This document shows positions 33,923-45,308 of a DNA stretch of 64,000 bases, one piece after another. Position 1 is the stretch's first letter. Each line of letters begins with the position of its first letter. Under the pieces are notes generated by a model, which made no database searches, was not told where the DNA came from, and saw only the letters and a list, made by a program, of their open reading frames with translations. Source of the stretch: Halobellus sp. MBLA0158 (GTDB lineage Archaea; Halobacteriota; Halobacteria; Halobacteriales; Haloferacaceae); contig NZ_JBGNYA010000001.1 of assembly GCF_041477585.1 (NCBI RefSeq), positions 248,001-312,000 on the forward strand, written 5' to 3'. A program made the position numbers and the translations under genes.

Positions 33923-34836
33923 GCTGGCAGGCCGTCGCCCGCAAGGAGTTCCGCGACGCGATCCGCTCGCGGTGGCTCCACGGCTCGACGCTCTTCTTCG
34001 CGCTCTTCCTGGGCGGCGCCGCGGCGCTGTTCTTCGGCGTCCTGCTCGGTCCCGACAGCCGTCAGGTGTCGAACCTCTTCGGGTTCTTCGCCAGCCTCGG
34101 CGTCTTCAGCTTCTCGTTCCCCGGGCTGCTCGCGCTCGTGCTCGGGTTCATATCGCTGTCGACCTCGTACGGCTCGATCACCGAAGAGCGGGAGTCGGGC
34201 TCGGTGAAGCTGCTCCTCTCGCTGCCGAACTCCCGGCTCGACGTCGTCGTCGGGAAGTTCCTCGGCCGCTCGGCGGTGGTCGTCGCCGCGCTGCTCGTGG
34301 GCTTTTTCGCGGCGTTCGTCGTCCTGCTCGTGACCGGGACGCGCCTCGAACTCGGCTCGTTCGTGCCGCAGATCGCGCTCACCGCGCTCCTCGGCGCCGC
34401 GTTCGTCTCGGTCGGGCTGTGCCTCTCGGCTCTCGCGGACTCGAACCGCGAGGCGACGCTGGCGACGATGGGGCTGTACCTGGTGTTCGCGGTCCTCTGG
34501 GGCTCGATCTCGGAGGGGATCCCGAAGCTCCTGAACTACGCGGCCGAGCAGGTCGGGATGAACGTCGCCAACGTCACCCGGGCCCAGATCGGGGTCTTCC
34601 TGAAGTACCTGAATCCGCTGAAGACCTACGAGACGCTCGCGGCGCAGCTGTACTACGGTCCGGCGCAGGCGCGGCTCGTCAGTACGACCTTCGGCGAGCG
34701 CGCCGTGCTCGCGCCGATCCTTGAGGGGACGCTGCCCTTCTACTTCTCGGGGTGGTTCCTCTTTCTCGTCCTCGTCGCGTGGATCGTCCTGCCCGCGGCG
34801 GTCGGCTACTGGGCGTTCGAGCGCGCCGACCTCTGA
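33919..34836 (+). CDS. ABC-2 type transporter permease
   Basis: A 305-residue permease with six hydrophobic segments (first near 20-45, last near 275-297). It carries an ITEERESGSVKLLLSLPNSR amphipathic stretch, the typical coupling-region motif of NatB/NosY-like ABC-2 permeases. It overlaps the ATPase gene by ATGA. With one ATPase and one permease it would act as a homodimeric exporter. The product ends 7 bp from the convergent ligA gene. Confidence 0.92.
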   Translation: MSWQAVARKEFRDAIRSRWLHGSTLFFALFLGGAAALFFGVLLGPDSRQVSNLFGFFASLGVFSFSFPGLLALVLGFISLSTSYGSITEERESGSVKLLLSLPNSRLDVVVGKFLGRSAVVVAALLVGFFAAFVVLLVTGTRLELGSFVPQIALTALLGAAFVSVGLCLSALADSNREATLATMGLYLVFAVLWGSISEGIPKLLNYAAEQVGMNVANVTRAQIGVFLKYLNPLKTYETLAAQLYYGPAQARLVSTTFGERAVLAPILEGTLPFYFSGWFLFLVLVAWIVLPAAVGYWAFERADL

Positions 34837-34843
34837 TTGCGGC

Positions 34844-37117
<2,274 letters not shown>

Positions 37118-37145
37118 TTATCCCTGCGGACTGCAATCGCCGCGT

Positions 37146-38351
37146 ATGGAAGAGGACTTCCTGCTCCTCAACCCCGGCCCGGTGCCCGTCACCGACGAGG
37201 TGGCGGCGGCGATGGACGAGCCGATGGTGTCCCACCGGTCCGCGGCGTTCGAGGCGGTCTACGAGCGAGCACAGGACGGTCTCGACTACATCTTCGAGGA
37301 GTCCACCCTGGAGGGAGTCTCCACCGCGACGACGGGCGGCGGGACGACGCTTCTCCTCAACGGGACGGCCACGATGGGAATGGAGGCCGCGGTCGCCAAT
37401 CTGGTGGGCGACGGCGGCCACGTGGTCTCGCTCGTCAACGGGAAGTTCGGCCGCCGCTTCGCCCGCATCGCCGAGCGCTACGCCGACGTCACCCGCGTCG
37501 AGGTCCCGTGGGGCGAATCGATCCCCCTGGAGGACGTCCGCGCGGTCGTCACCGACGAGACCGACGTGGTGACGATGGTTCACAACGAGACCAGTACTGG
37601 CCTGCTGAATCCGGTCGAGGGCGTCGGCGAGATCGCCGAGGAGTACGACGCCCGCTTCGTCGTCGACGGCGTCACCTCGATCGGCGGCGACGTGTTCAAG
37701 ATCGACGACTGGAACGTCGACATCGCCGTCACCGACGCGCAGAAGGCGCTCGCGGCCCCGCCGGGCATCAGCGCGATGTACGTGACAGAGGAGGTGAAAG
37801 ACGATCTGGACGGCGAGGCCGCGCCGTTCTACGAGGACCTGGAGTGGCACCTTCGGAAATCCGAATCCCACCAGACGCCCTTCACGAGCGCGGTGCCGCT
37901 GTTCCGCGCGATGGCGGTCGCCGTCGAGGACATCGTCGAGGAGACGATGCCGACGCGGATCGCCCGACACCGCCGCCAGTCGGCCGCCTTCCGCGCCGGC
38001 TTCACCGCGATGGGGCTGGACCTCTTCGCGGACGCGACGGGCGCGACCGAGCTCTCGAACACCCTCACAGCGGTCTCGCTGCCCGAGGAGGTCTACGGCG
38101 ACGACGCCGACGCCTTCTTCGACGGCGTCGACGCGCGAAACGTCAGCATCTCCGGCGGCCAGGCCCACCTCGGCGGGGCGATCTTCCGCGTGAGCAACAT
38201 GGGCGGCCTCCCCGACGAGGCCATCCTCCGGGGCGTCCGGACCGTCGGCGAGGCGATGGCCGACGCGGGCGTGGACGTCGACGTCGACGCCGGTGTCGCG
38301 GCCGCGCGCGAGGAACTGGACCTGACCGAGGCCGCGTCCGCCGACGACTGA
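37146..38351 (+). CDS. class V PLP-dependent aminotransferase (alanine-glyoxylate/serine-pyruvate type)
   Basis: A 401-residue class V aminotransferase starting FLLLNPGPVPVTDEV, with VVDGVTSIGGDVFKID (PLP aspartate region) and the lysine in TDAQKALAAPPGISAM, near residue 200, as the likely Schiff-base residue. Family members use alanine, serine or phosphoserine with glyoxylate or pyruvate; a role in serine/glycine metabolism is plausible beside the methionine cluster. The start at 37146 follows the family N-terminus; the upstream in-frame extension is not supported. Confidence 0.9.
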   Translation: MEEDFLLLNPGPVPVTDEVAAAMDEPMVSHRSAAFEAVYERAQDGLDYIFEESTLEGVSTATTGGGTTLLLNGTATMGMEAAVANLVGDGGHVVSLVNGKFGRRFARIAERYADVTRVEVPWGESIPLEDVRAVVTDETDVVTMVHNETSTGLLNPVEGVGEIAEEYDARFVVDGVTSIGGDVFKIDDWNVDIAVTDAQKALAAPPGISAMYVTEEVKDDLDGEAAPFYEDLEWHLRKSESHQTPFTSAVPLFRAMAVAVEDIVEETMPTRIARHRRQSAAFRAGFTAMGLDLFADATGATELSNTLTAVSLPEEVYGDDADAFFDGVDARNVSISGGQAHLGGAIFRVSNMGGLPDEAILRGVRTVGEAMADAGVDVDVDAGVAAAREELDLTEAASADD

Positions 38352-38447
38352 GCGCCGATCCGCCTCGACCCTCGACCTTCTCGTTCGACGTACTCCCGCC
38401 AGCCGTGCGACCGTCGGGTACCCCGTCGACTCGGCCGTAACCGACGG

Positions 38448-38453
38448 TTATAA
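38448..38453 (+). promoter_or_regulatory. TATA box of the methionine cluster
   Basis: TTATAA in the gap after the aminotransferase lies about 35 nt upstream of the ATG at 38486, so transcription should begin near 38475-38480. That puts the in-frame ATG at 38468 before the transcript start and supports 38486 as the real start. Confidence 0.6.
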
Positions 38454-38485
38454 GCCTCCGAACGAATATGCGTAATGTACATAGT

Positions 38486-39817
38486 ATGGTCGATGGGTTC
38501 CACACCCGGAGTCTCCACGCCGGCCAAGAGCCGGACGAGACGACGGGCGCTCGCGCGCCGCCGATCTACCAGACGACCTCCTACGCCTTCGGGGACGCCG
38601 ATCACGCGGCGGACCTCTACGCGCTGGAGGCCGACGGCGACGTCTACTCGCGGATCTCCAATCCCACGACTCGCATCCTCGAAGAGCGCCTCGCGGCGCT
38701 GGAGGGCGGCGTCGCCGCCGTCGCCACCGCCTCGGGGATGGCCGCGCTCGACTCCGCGACGAGCGTCCTCGCGAGCGCGGGCGACAACGTCGTCGCCTCC
38801 TCGGACATGTACGGCGGCACCGCGACCTACCTCACGAAGATGGCGACCCGCCGCGGCGTCGAGATCCGGGTCGTCGACACCCTCGACTACGACGCCTTTG
38901 CGGACCGGATCGACGAGGACACCGCCTTCGTCCACGTTGAGACGATCGCGAATCCATCGCTGAAGACGCCCGACTTCGAGCGCCTCGCCGACATCGCACA
39001 CGCGAACGCGGCGCCCCTCGTCGTCGACAACACCTTCGCGACGCCGTACCTCTGTCGCCCGCTGGAACACGGCGCCGATATCGTCTGGGAGTCGACGACG
39101 AAGTGGATCCACGGGTCGGGAACCACAGTGGGGGGAATCCTCGTCGACGGCGGGACCTTCCCCTGGGAACACGCCGACTACGACGAACTCTCGGGCGAGA
39201 ACCCCGCGTTCGGCATCGACTTCGTCGAGCGCTACGGCGAGGCCGCCTTCGCCAACGCGGTCCGCCAGCGTGCGCTCCGGACCCTCGGCAATCAGCAGTC
39301 GCCCTTCGACGCCTGGCAGACGATCCAGGGCCTGGAGACCCTGCCGCTCAGGATGCAGCGCCACTGCGAGAACGCCCGTGCGGTCGCGGAGTTCCTCCGG
39401 GACCACGAGGACGTCGCGTGGGTGTCGTATCCGGGCTTCGAGGAGCACCCGACCCACGCGAACGCGACGCGGTACCTCGGTTCGGACGAGGAGAGCAGAA
39501 GCGAGTACGGCGGGATGGTCACCTTCGGGCTCGCCGCGGGCTTCGAGGCGGCGAAGCGGACCTGCGAGGAGACCGACCTCGCCTCGTTCCTCGCGAACAT
39601 CGGCGACGCGAAGACGCTCGTGATCCACCCCGCCTCGACGACCCACGCCCAGTTGAGCGAGGAGGAACAGCGCGCCGCAGGACTCAGCCCCGAGATGGTC
39701 CGCCTGTCGGTCGGCATCGAGGACGAGGCGGACGTCATCGCCGACCTGGACCGCGCGATCAGCGCGGCGACCCAAAGGGTTTCGGGCGGCGACGCGAAGG
39801 GGGGAGACAGCGAATGA
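38486..39817 (+). CDS. metY: O-acetylhomoserine sulfhydrylase / cystathionine gamma-synthase-like enzyme
   Basis: A 443-residue Cys/Met-metabolism PLP enzyme. It starts [20 protein letters not shown], carries the family segments SRISNPTT and ATASGMAA, and the PLP lysine in [15 protein letters not shown] (near residue 208). Together with the overlapping metX gene it would make homocysteine from O-acetylhomoserine and sulfide. The start at 38486 is favoured by the TATA position. Distinguishing sulfhydrylase from cystathionine gamma-synthase needs phylogeny; the pairing with metX and the length favour the former. Confidence 0.9.
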   Translation: MVDGFHTRSLHAGQEPDETTGARAPPIYQTTSYAFGDADHAADLYALEADGDVYSRISNPTTRILEERLAALEGGVAAVATASGMAALDSATSVLASAGDNVVASSDMYGGTATYLTKMATRRGVEIRVVDTLDYDAFADRIDEDTAFVHVETIANPSLKTPDFERLADIAHANAAPLVVDNTFATPYLCRPLEHGADIVWESTTKWIHGSGTTVGGILVDGGTFPWEHADYDELSGENPAFGIDFVERYGEAAFANAVRQRALRTLGNQQSPFDAWQTIQGLETLPLRMQRHCENARAVAEFLRDHEDVAWVSYPGFEEHPTHANATRYLGSDEESRSEYGGMVTFGLAAGFEAAKRTCEETDLASFLANIGDAKTLVIHPASTTHAQLSEEEQRAAGLSPEMVRLSVGIEDEADVIADLDRAISAATQRVSGGDAKGGDSE

Positions 39818-41022
39818 AGACAGACAGCGGGACCGTCGACCTCGGGCGGTTCGACTTCGCCTCCGGCGACGAGATCGAGAACCTCGAAGTCGCCTACGAG
39901 ACCTACGGGGAGTTCGACGGCGACAACGCGGTCCTGATCTGCCACGCCCTCACCGGCAGCCAGAACGTCGCGGGCTACGGCTCGGAGACGACCGGCCAGG
40001 CCCGCGCGTGGTGGAACGACATCGTCGGCCCCGGGAAGGCGATCGACACGAACGACTACTACGTCGTCTGCGCGAACGTCCCCGGGTCGTGTTACGGCAC
40101 CACGGGGCCGGCATCCGAGGACCCCGAGGGCGAGGTCTACGGCACCGACTTCCCGCCCGTGACGGTCGCCGACTGGACGCGCTCCCAGCGCCTGCTGCTG
40201 GACGAACTCGGCGTCGGCCGCCTCCACGCGGTCGTCGGCGGCAGCGTCGGCGGGATGAACGCCCTCGACTGGGCGAAGCGCTACCCCGACGACGCCCGGT
40301 ACGTCGTCTCGGTCGCGGCCGCGGCACGTCTCGACGCGCAGTGCCTCGCGCTCGACGCCATCGCGCGGCGGGCGATCACGACCGATCCGCACTGGAACGG
40401 CGGCGAGTACTACGACCGGGACGAGGCACCGACAGACGGCCTCGCGCTCGCCCGGCAGATCGGCCACGTGATGTACCTCTCGAAGGCGTCGATGGAGGGG
40501 AAGTTCGGCCGGCGCGCAGCGGGGCGAGACGCCCGCCGCGACTCCTTCCCCTCGGACCCCGCGGCGGCGTTCTTCCCGTACCGCGACGTGGAGTCGTACC
40601 TCGACTACCAGGCCGAGAAGTTCGTCGACCGCTTCGACGCCAACTCCTACCTCTATCTCACCCGCGCGATGGACGACTACGACCTCGCGGAGGGCTACGA
40701 GGACGACGCCCAGGCCGTCGCCGCCTTCGAGGGCGAGGCCCTGTTGCTCTCCTTTACGGGTGACTGGCACTTCACGACCGAGCAGTCGGAGACGCTCGCG
40801 GCGGCGTTCCGGGAGGCGGGCGCGCCGGTGGCTCACCACGTCATCGAGTCGGACCACGGCCACGACGCGTTCCTCGTCGAGCCCGAGAAGGTCGGGCCGC
40901 CGCTCCGGGACTTCCTCGATTCGGGCGTCGAGGGCCGCGCGGTCCACGACACCGACGCCGACGCCGATTCGGGGCCCGGCGGCGACTTCGCGCCCGTCCA
41001 CGCGTCGCTGTTCAGTCAGTAG
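39814..41022 (+). CDS. metX: homoserine O-acetyltransferase
   Basis: A 402-residue alpha/beta hydrolase of the MetX family. It has the nucleophile S144 in [12 protein letters not shown], an aspartate in [11 protein letters not shown] (around 315) and the histidine in [10 protein letters not shown] (around 350), and ends with an acidic tail. It acetylates homoserine from acetyl-CoA, feeding the adjacent sulfhydrylase. The ATG overlaps the previous stop (ATGA), so the two enzymes of the pathway are translationally coupled. Confidence 0.95.
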   Translation: MKTDSGTVDLGRFDFASGDEIENLEVAYETYGEFDGDNAVLICHALTGSQNVAGYGSETTGQARAWWNDIVGPGKAIDTNDYYVVCANVPGSCYGTTGPASEDPEGEVYGTDFPPVTVADWTRSQRLLLDELGVGRLHAVVGGSVGGMNALDWAKRYPDDARYVVSVAAAARLDAQCLALDAIARRAITTDPHWNGGEYYDRDEAPTDGLALARQIGHVMYLSKASMEGKFGRRAAGRDARRDSFPSDPAAAFFPYRDVESYLDYQAEKFVDRFDANSYLYLTRAMDDYDLAEGYEDDAQAVAAFEGEALLLSFTGDWHFTTEQSETLAAAFREAGAPVAHHVIESDHGHDAFLVEPEKVGPPLRDFLDSGVEGRAVHDTDADADSGPGGDFAPVHASLFSQ

Positions 41023-41088
41023 GCGCGGCGCAGTCGACGGGCTGTCGGAACCCGAACGCACTTTTCGGTCCGCGCCGTCCGGACGCCT

Positions 41089-41457
41089 GTGACTCCTGCC
41101 GAACTCCTCGCGCGGCTCGTCGGCCTCCTCGTCGCCGCCGCGGGCGCCGCCCTCGCGTACGGCGGCTTGCTCGTGCCGATCGCCGGCGCACCCGGCGTGG
41201 CCCCGCTCGCTCGCGGCGCGGTCGCGAACCTCGTCGTCGCCGGGGGACTCGCCGGCCTCGGCTTCCTCGCGGCGGGCCTCGCCGTCGTCGTCGACCGCGG
41301 GCGCCCGCTCGCGGTCTCCGTCGGCGGACTGGTCCTCGTCGCGGTCGTCGCGCTCCTCGCCGTCGGGACCGATTCGTCACAGACCGTCCTCGGCGTGGGC
41401 GTCGTCGCCGCGGCGACGCTCCTCGCGGGCGCCTCGATCGAGGGGAGCCCGGCGTGA
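41089..41457 (+). CDS. small membrane protein between methionine genes
   Basis: A 122-residue protein with four hydrophobic segments, rich in Ala, Val, Leu and Gly, starting with GTG. I do not recognise it. It is in the same direction as the flanking metX and second sulfhydrylase genes (66- and 94-bp gaps), so it may be read with them, but nothing links it to sulfur metabolism. Its low-complexity composition makes the assignment moderate. Confidence 0.6.
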   Translation: MTPAELLARLVGLLVAAAGAALAYGGLLVPIAGAPGVAPLARGAVANLVVAGGLAGLGFLAAGLAVVVDRGRPLAVSVGGLVLVAVVALLAVGTDSSQTVLGVGVVAAATLLAGASIEGSPA

Positions 41458-41551
41458 GACCGTGACGCCGGATCCGCGGACGGCGTCGTAGATACCGGCG
41501 GAATTTGCTCACGTCACGTCGGTTAGGCCGCCGCTCCGAGAAGGGCAGCCT

Positions 41552-42853
41552 ATGGCAGACGACGAAGAGCAGCCACTCGGGTTCGGGACGCGAAGCCTCC
41601 ACGCGGGACAGGAGCCCGATCCGGCCACCGGCGCGCGGGCACAGCCGATCTACCAGACCACCTCGTACGTCTTCGACGACGCCGAGGACGCCGCGGGGCA
41701 GTTCGCCCTGGAGAAGGAGGGGTTCATCTACAGCCGGCTCATGAATCCGACGGTCGCGACGCTCCAGGAGCGCCTGGCGTCGCTCGAAGGGGGCATCGGC
41801 GCCGCGGCGACGGCCTCGGGGATGGCCTCGCTCGACCTGGCGACGTTCCTGCTCGCGAGCGCCGGCGACAACATCGTGACGGCGTCGTCGCTCTACGGGG
41901 GCACCTACACGTACTTCACCCACACCGTCGAGCGCCGCGGGATCACGACGCGCTTCGTCGACACCCTCGACTACGAGGCCTACGAGGAGGCGATAGACGA
42001 GGACACCGCCTACGTCCACCTGGAGACGATCGGCAACCCCGCGCTGGTCACGCCGGACATCGAGCGGATCGCCGACATCGCCCACGACAACGACGTCCCG
42101 CTGTTCGTCGACAACACCTTCGCGACGCCGTACCTCTGCCGGCCGATCGAGCACGGCGCCGACCTCGTGTGGAACTCCACGACGAAGTGGATCCACGGCG
42201 CCGGCACGACGATCGGCGGGGTCCTCGTCGACGGCGGGTCGTTCCCGTGGGCCGAACACGCCGAGAAGTACCCCGAGATCGGCGCCCCCAACCCCGCCTA
42301 CCACGGCGTCAACTTCGCCGAGCGCTTCGGCGACGCGGCGTTCACCTACGCCGCCATCGCCCGCGGCCTGCGCGACCTCGGCAACGCCCAGTCGCCGTTC
42401 GACGCCTGGAACACCTTAGAGAAACTGGAGTCGCTGCCGATGCGGATGGAGCGCCACTGCGAGAACGCGATGGCCGTCGCGGAGTACCTGGAGGACCACG
42501 ACGAGGTCTCCTGGATCAACTATCCCGGCCTGGAGAGCCACGAGACCCACGAGGAGGCCTCCGAATATCTGGAGGGCGGCTACGGCGGGATGATCACCTT
42601 CGGCCTGGAGGCCGGCTACGACGCCGCCCGCGACACCGTCGACAACGTCGAACTCGCCTCGCTCCTGGCGAACGTCGGCGACGCGAAGACGCTCGTGATC
42701 CACCCCGCCTCGACGACCCACCAGCAGCTCACAGAGGAGGAACAGCGCGCCGCGGGCGTGACGCCGGATATGGTCCGCCTGTCGGTCGGCATCGAGGACG
42801 TCGACGACATCATCGCCGACCTCGATCAGGCGATCGAGCGCGCGACGAACTGA
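41552..42853 (+). CDS. O-acetylhomoserine sulfhydrylase-like PLP enzyme, second copy
   Basis: A 433-residue paralogue of the gene before metX, starting [20 protein letters not shown], with [16 protein letters not shown] and the PLP lysine in [12 protein letters not shown] (near 208). The copies differ throughout, so the duplication is old. It could use another acyl-homoserine or act in trans-sulfuration (gamma-synthase/lyase). Presence of both in one cluster suggests divided roles in Met/Cys synthesis. Confidence 0.9.
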   Translation: MADDEEQPLGFGTRSLHAGQEPDPATGARAQPIYQTTSYVFDDAEDAAGQFALEKEGFIYSRLMNPTVATLQERLASLEGGIGAAATASGMASLDLATFLLASAGDNIVTASSLYGGTYTYFTHTVERRGITTRFVDTLDYEAYEEAIDEDTAYVHLETIGNPALVTPDIERIADIAHDNDVPLFVDNTFATPYLCRPIEHGADLVWNSTTKWIHGAGTTIGGVLVDGGSFPWAEHAEKYPEIGAPNPAYHGVNFAERFGDAAFTYAAIARGLRDLGNAQSPFDAWNTLEKLESLPMRMERHCENAMAVAEYLEDHDEVSWINYPGLESHETHEEASEYLEGGYGGMITFGLEAGYDAARDTVDNVELASLLANVGDAKTLVIHPASTTHQQLTEEEQRAAGVTPDMVRLSVGIEDVDDIIADLDQAIERATN

Positions 42854-42939
42854 TCGGCGAGCCGGCTCGGGCGCGTGAGCGACGGGCGCGCCGGCCGTGC
42901 GATGGTGACGTTTTTCCTCCCCTGTCCTGAACGGGGAGT

Positions 42940-44097
42940 GTGGTCGAAGCACTCCTCATCGTCGGGCTCCTGGTCGCGATGTTCGTCGGGTTCAACATCG
43001 GCGGCTCATCGACGGGGGTCGCGTTCGGCCCCGCGGTCGGGAGCGGCCTCGTCTCGAAGCTCGGCGCGGCCGCGCTGATGACGGCGTTCGCGCTGCTCGG
43101 GGCGTGGACGGCGGGCCGCGAGGTCATCGAGACGATGGGCGGCCGGATCGTCCCCGAAAGCGAGTTCACGCTGGCCGCAAGCGTGGCCGTCCTCTTCTTC
43201 GTCGGCCTCGCGCTCTTGATCTCGAACACCTTCGGCGTCCCCGCCTCGACGTCGATGACGGCGGTCGGCGCCATCGCCGGACTCGGGGTCGCCTCGGGCA
43301 CGCTCGACGAGGGCGTGATGCTCGAGATCATCTCCTGGTGGATCGTCGCGCCCGTGATCGCCTTCTGGATCTGCGCGGTGATCGGCCGGTACGTCTACCC
43401 CTACCTCGACGCCAAACTGAAGCTCGATCGCTCGCCGGGGGCGGTCCTCGAAGTCGACCGGAGCGGCGCGATCCCGCGGCCCCGGCTCGGGCCGAACACG
43501 ACGCCACGCGAACTCGGCAGCGTCACTCTCGTGGTCGTGATCGCCTGCTACATGGCCTATTCGGCGGGCGCGTCGAACGCCGCCAACGCGGTCGCGCCGC
43601 TCGTCGGCAACGGCGCAGTGTCGATGAACAACGGGATCTTCCTGGCGGCGGGCGCGATCGGACTGGGCGCGTTCACCATCGCCCGGCGGACGCTCGACAC
43701 CGTTGGCAACGACCTCACCGAACTGCCGATCCTCGCGGCGCTCGTCGTCGAGACGGTGTCGGCGTCGCTGATCGCGATGCTGTCGTACCTCGGCATCCCG
43801 GCGAGCCTCGCGGTGTCGGCGACGATGTGCATCGTCGGGCTCGGCTGGGGGCGGGCCACCCGCACGGTGACGCTCGGCGAGGCGCTCAGCGGCGACACGC
43901 CCGCGATGTCCGTCGACGCGCTGACGACCGAGACCGCCGACGAGGTGCCGCGGATGGGCGAGGAGTCGTCGGCGGACCTCGCCGGAACGGACCTGTTCGA
44001 CCCGGGGACCACCGGCCGGGTCATCTTCTTTTGGCTCCTCACGCCGAGCCTCTCGGCCGCGGCGTCGTATGCGCTCTTTGCGACCGTGCCGCTGTAG
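42940..44097 (+). CDS. inorganic phosphate transporter (PiT family)
   Basis: A 385-residue membrane protein of the PiT family with about ten hydrophobic segments. The two internal signature repeats are visible: FNIGGSSTGVAFGPAVGSG near residue 18 and SAGASNAANAVAPLVGNG near residue 205. They correspond to the GANDVANA motifs of PiT proteins. A hydrophilic loop (about 150-190) separates the halves. It starts with GTG (42940). It takes up phosphate or metal-phosphate with cation gradients. Confidence 0.92.
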   Translation: MVEALLIVGLLVAMFVGFNIGGSSTGVAFGPAVGSGLVSKLGAAALMTAFALLGAWTAGREVIETMGGRIVPESEFTLAASVAVLFFVGLALLISNTFGVPASTSMTAVGAIAGLGVASGTLDEGVMLEIISWWIVAPVIAFWICAVIGRYVYPYLDAKLKLDRSPGAVLEVDRSGAIPRPRLGPNTTPRELGSVTLVVVIACYMAYSAGASNAANAVAPLVGNGAVSMNNGIFLAAGAIGLGAFTIARRTLDTVGNDLTELPILAALVVETVSASLIAMLSYLGIPASLAVSATMCIVGLGWGRATRTVTLGEALSGDTPAMSVDALTTETADEVPRMGEESSADLAGTDLFDPGTTGRVIFFWLLTPSLSAAASYALFATVPL

Positions 44098-44243
44098 CGT
44101 CCGGCGATCCGGTCGCTTCCCGGATCGGTTTCTCGATCGCCCAAAACCCCACGTTCGTTTCGCTGAAGCGGTAATACGGTCGAAGAGCAGTTCTGGATCG
44201 AACAGCAAAGTCTAATGGGGTGGCATACAAACCGGCTGGTGAG

Positions 44244-44633
44244 ATGCCTACCGTAGAATACCTCAACTACGAAGTGCTGGACGATCAGGGCTGGGATATG
44301 GACGACGACGACCTCTTCGAGAAGGCGGCCGACGCCGACCTGGACGACGAGGACCACGGCACGCTCGAGGTCAATCAGGGCGAGTACATCCTGGAAGCCG
44401 CCGAGGCTCAGGGCTACGACTGGCCGTTCTCGTGCCGTGCAGGCGCCTGTGCGAACTGCGCGTCGATCCTCAAGGAGGGCGAGATCGATATGGACATGCA
44501 GCAGATCCTCTCCGACGAGGAGGTCTCCGAGAAGAACGTCCGCCTGACCTGCATCGGGTCGCCCGCGGCCGAGGAAGTCAAGATCGTCTACAACGCGAAG
44601 CACCTCGACTACCTCCAGAACCGCGTCATCTAA
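44244..44633 (+). CDS. fer: 2Fe-2S ferredoxin (halobacterial type)
   Basis: A 129-residue plant-type ferredoxin with cluster ligands C64, C69, C72 and C103 ([10 protein letters not shown] and LTCIG). The acidic insertion of about 30 residues after the first strand is the hallmark of halobacterial ferredoxins, which accept electrons from 2-oxoacid oxidoreductases. The start at 44244 matches the classical [21 protein letters not shown]-terminus; a GTG eight codons upstream is also in frame. The gene is preceded by an AT-containing gap of about 145 bp. Confidence 0.97.
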   Translation: MPTVEYLNYEVLDDQGWDMDDDDLFEKAADADLDDEDHGTLEVNQGEYILEAAEAQGYDWPFSCRAGACANCASILKEGEIDMDMQQILSDEEVSEKNVRLTCIGSPAAEEVKIVYNAKHLDYLQNRVI

Positions 44634-44807
44634 GCCGGATCCCGGGCGTCAGCCCGAGAGCGGACTCCGGAACCGACTCCGACCACCATTTTTCTGAGGC
44701 CGCCCCGACAGCCGCACGCCCGCGAACTGCCGGACGCCGTCGGCGGATCGAGCCCCGTGAGGGTATCGAACCAAAGGCCTAAGCCCGTCGGTGCCGAACG
44801 CGTAGGT

Positions 44808-45170
44808 ATGAGTACGGACGCTACGGGCGGCGACGACGACCTGAAGGAGCGCGTCACGAACTTCCTGCGCCGGAACTTCCCGCAGATCCAGATGCACGGC
44901 GGTTCGGCCGCGATCCAGCACATCGACCGCGAGAAGGGCGAGGTCACGGTGATGCTCGGCGGCGCGTGTTCGGGCTGTGGCATCTCCCCGATGACGATCC
45001 AGGCGATCAAGAGCCGGATGGTCAAGGAGATCCCCGAGATCGAGACGGTCCACGCCGAGACCGGAATGGGCGGTGGCGGCCACGACGGCGGCGGGATGTC
45101 GCCGTCCTTCCCCGGCGAGACCGAGGGCGAAGAGCGCGACAGCGACGAAGGCCCGCAGGCCCCGTTCTAA
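44808..45170 (+). CDS. NifU C-terminal domain (Fe-S scaffold) protein
   Basis: A 120-residue NifU-C/Nfu-like protein. The conserved CSGC motif (C54, C57) follows VTVMLGGA, as in scaffold proteins that bind and transfer Fe-S clusters. A Gly/His-rich, acidic C-terminal tail (from about 85) is unusual and flexible. It lies close to ferredoxin, consistent with cluster assembly or transfer. The start at 44808 gives the shortest sensible product; an upstream in-frame extension is not needed. Confidence 0.92.
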   Translation: MSTDATGGDDDLKERVTNFLRRNFPQIQMHGGSAAIQHIDREKGEVTVMLGGACSGCGISPMTIQAIKSRMVKEIPEIETVHAETGMGGGGHDGGGMSPSFPGETEGEERDSDEGPQAPF

Positions 45171-45308
45171 CGCTTCGCGTCGATTTGCGCCAGTCGGTGG
45201 TCAGCAATCAGCGATCAGATGCGGACTCGGACCGAATTCGATCGACTCCGACACCCCTGGCGACACCGGACCGGTGACTCTTTGACGCCGACGCTGTGAG
45301 AGGTGGGT

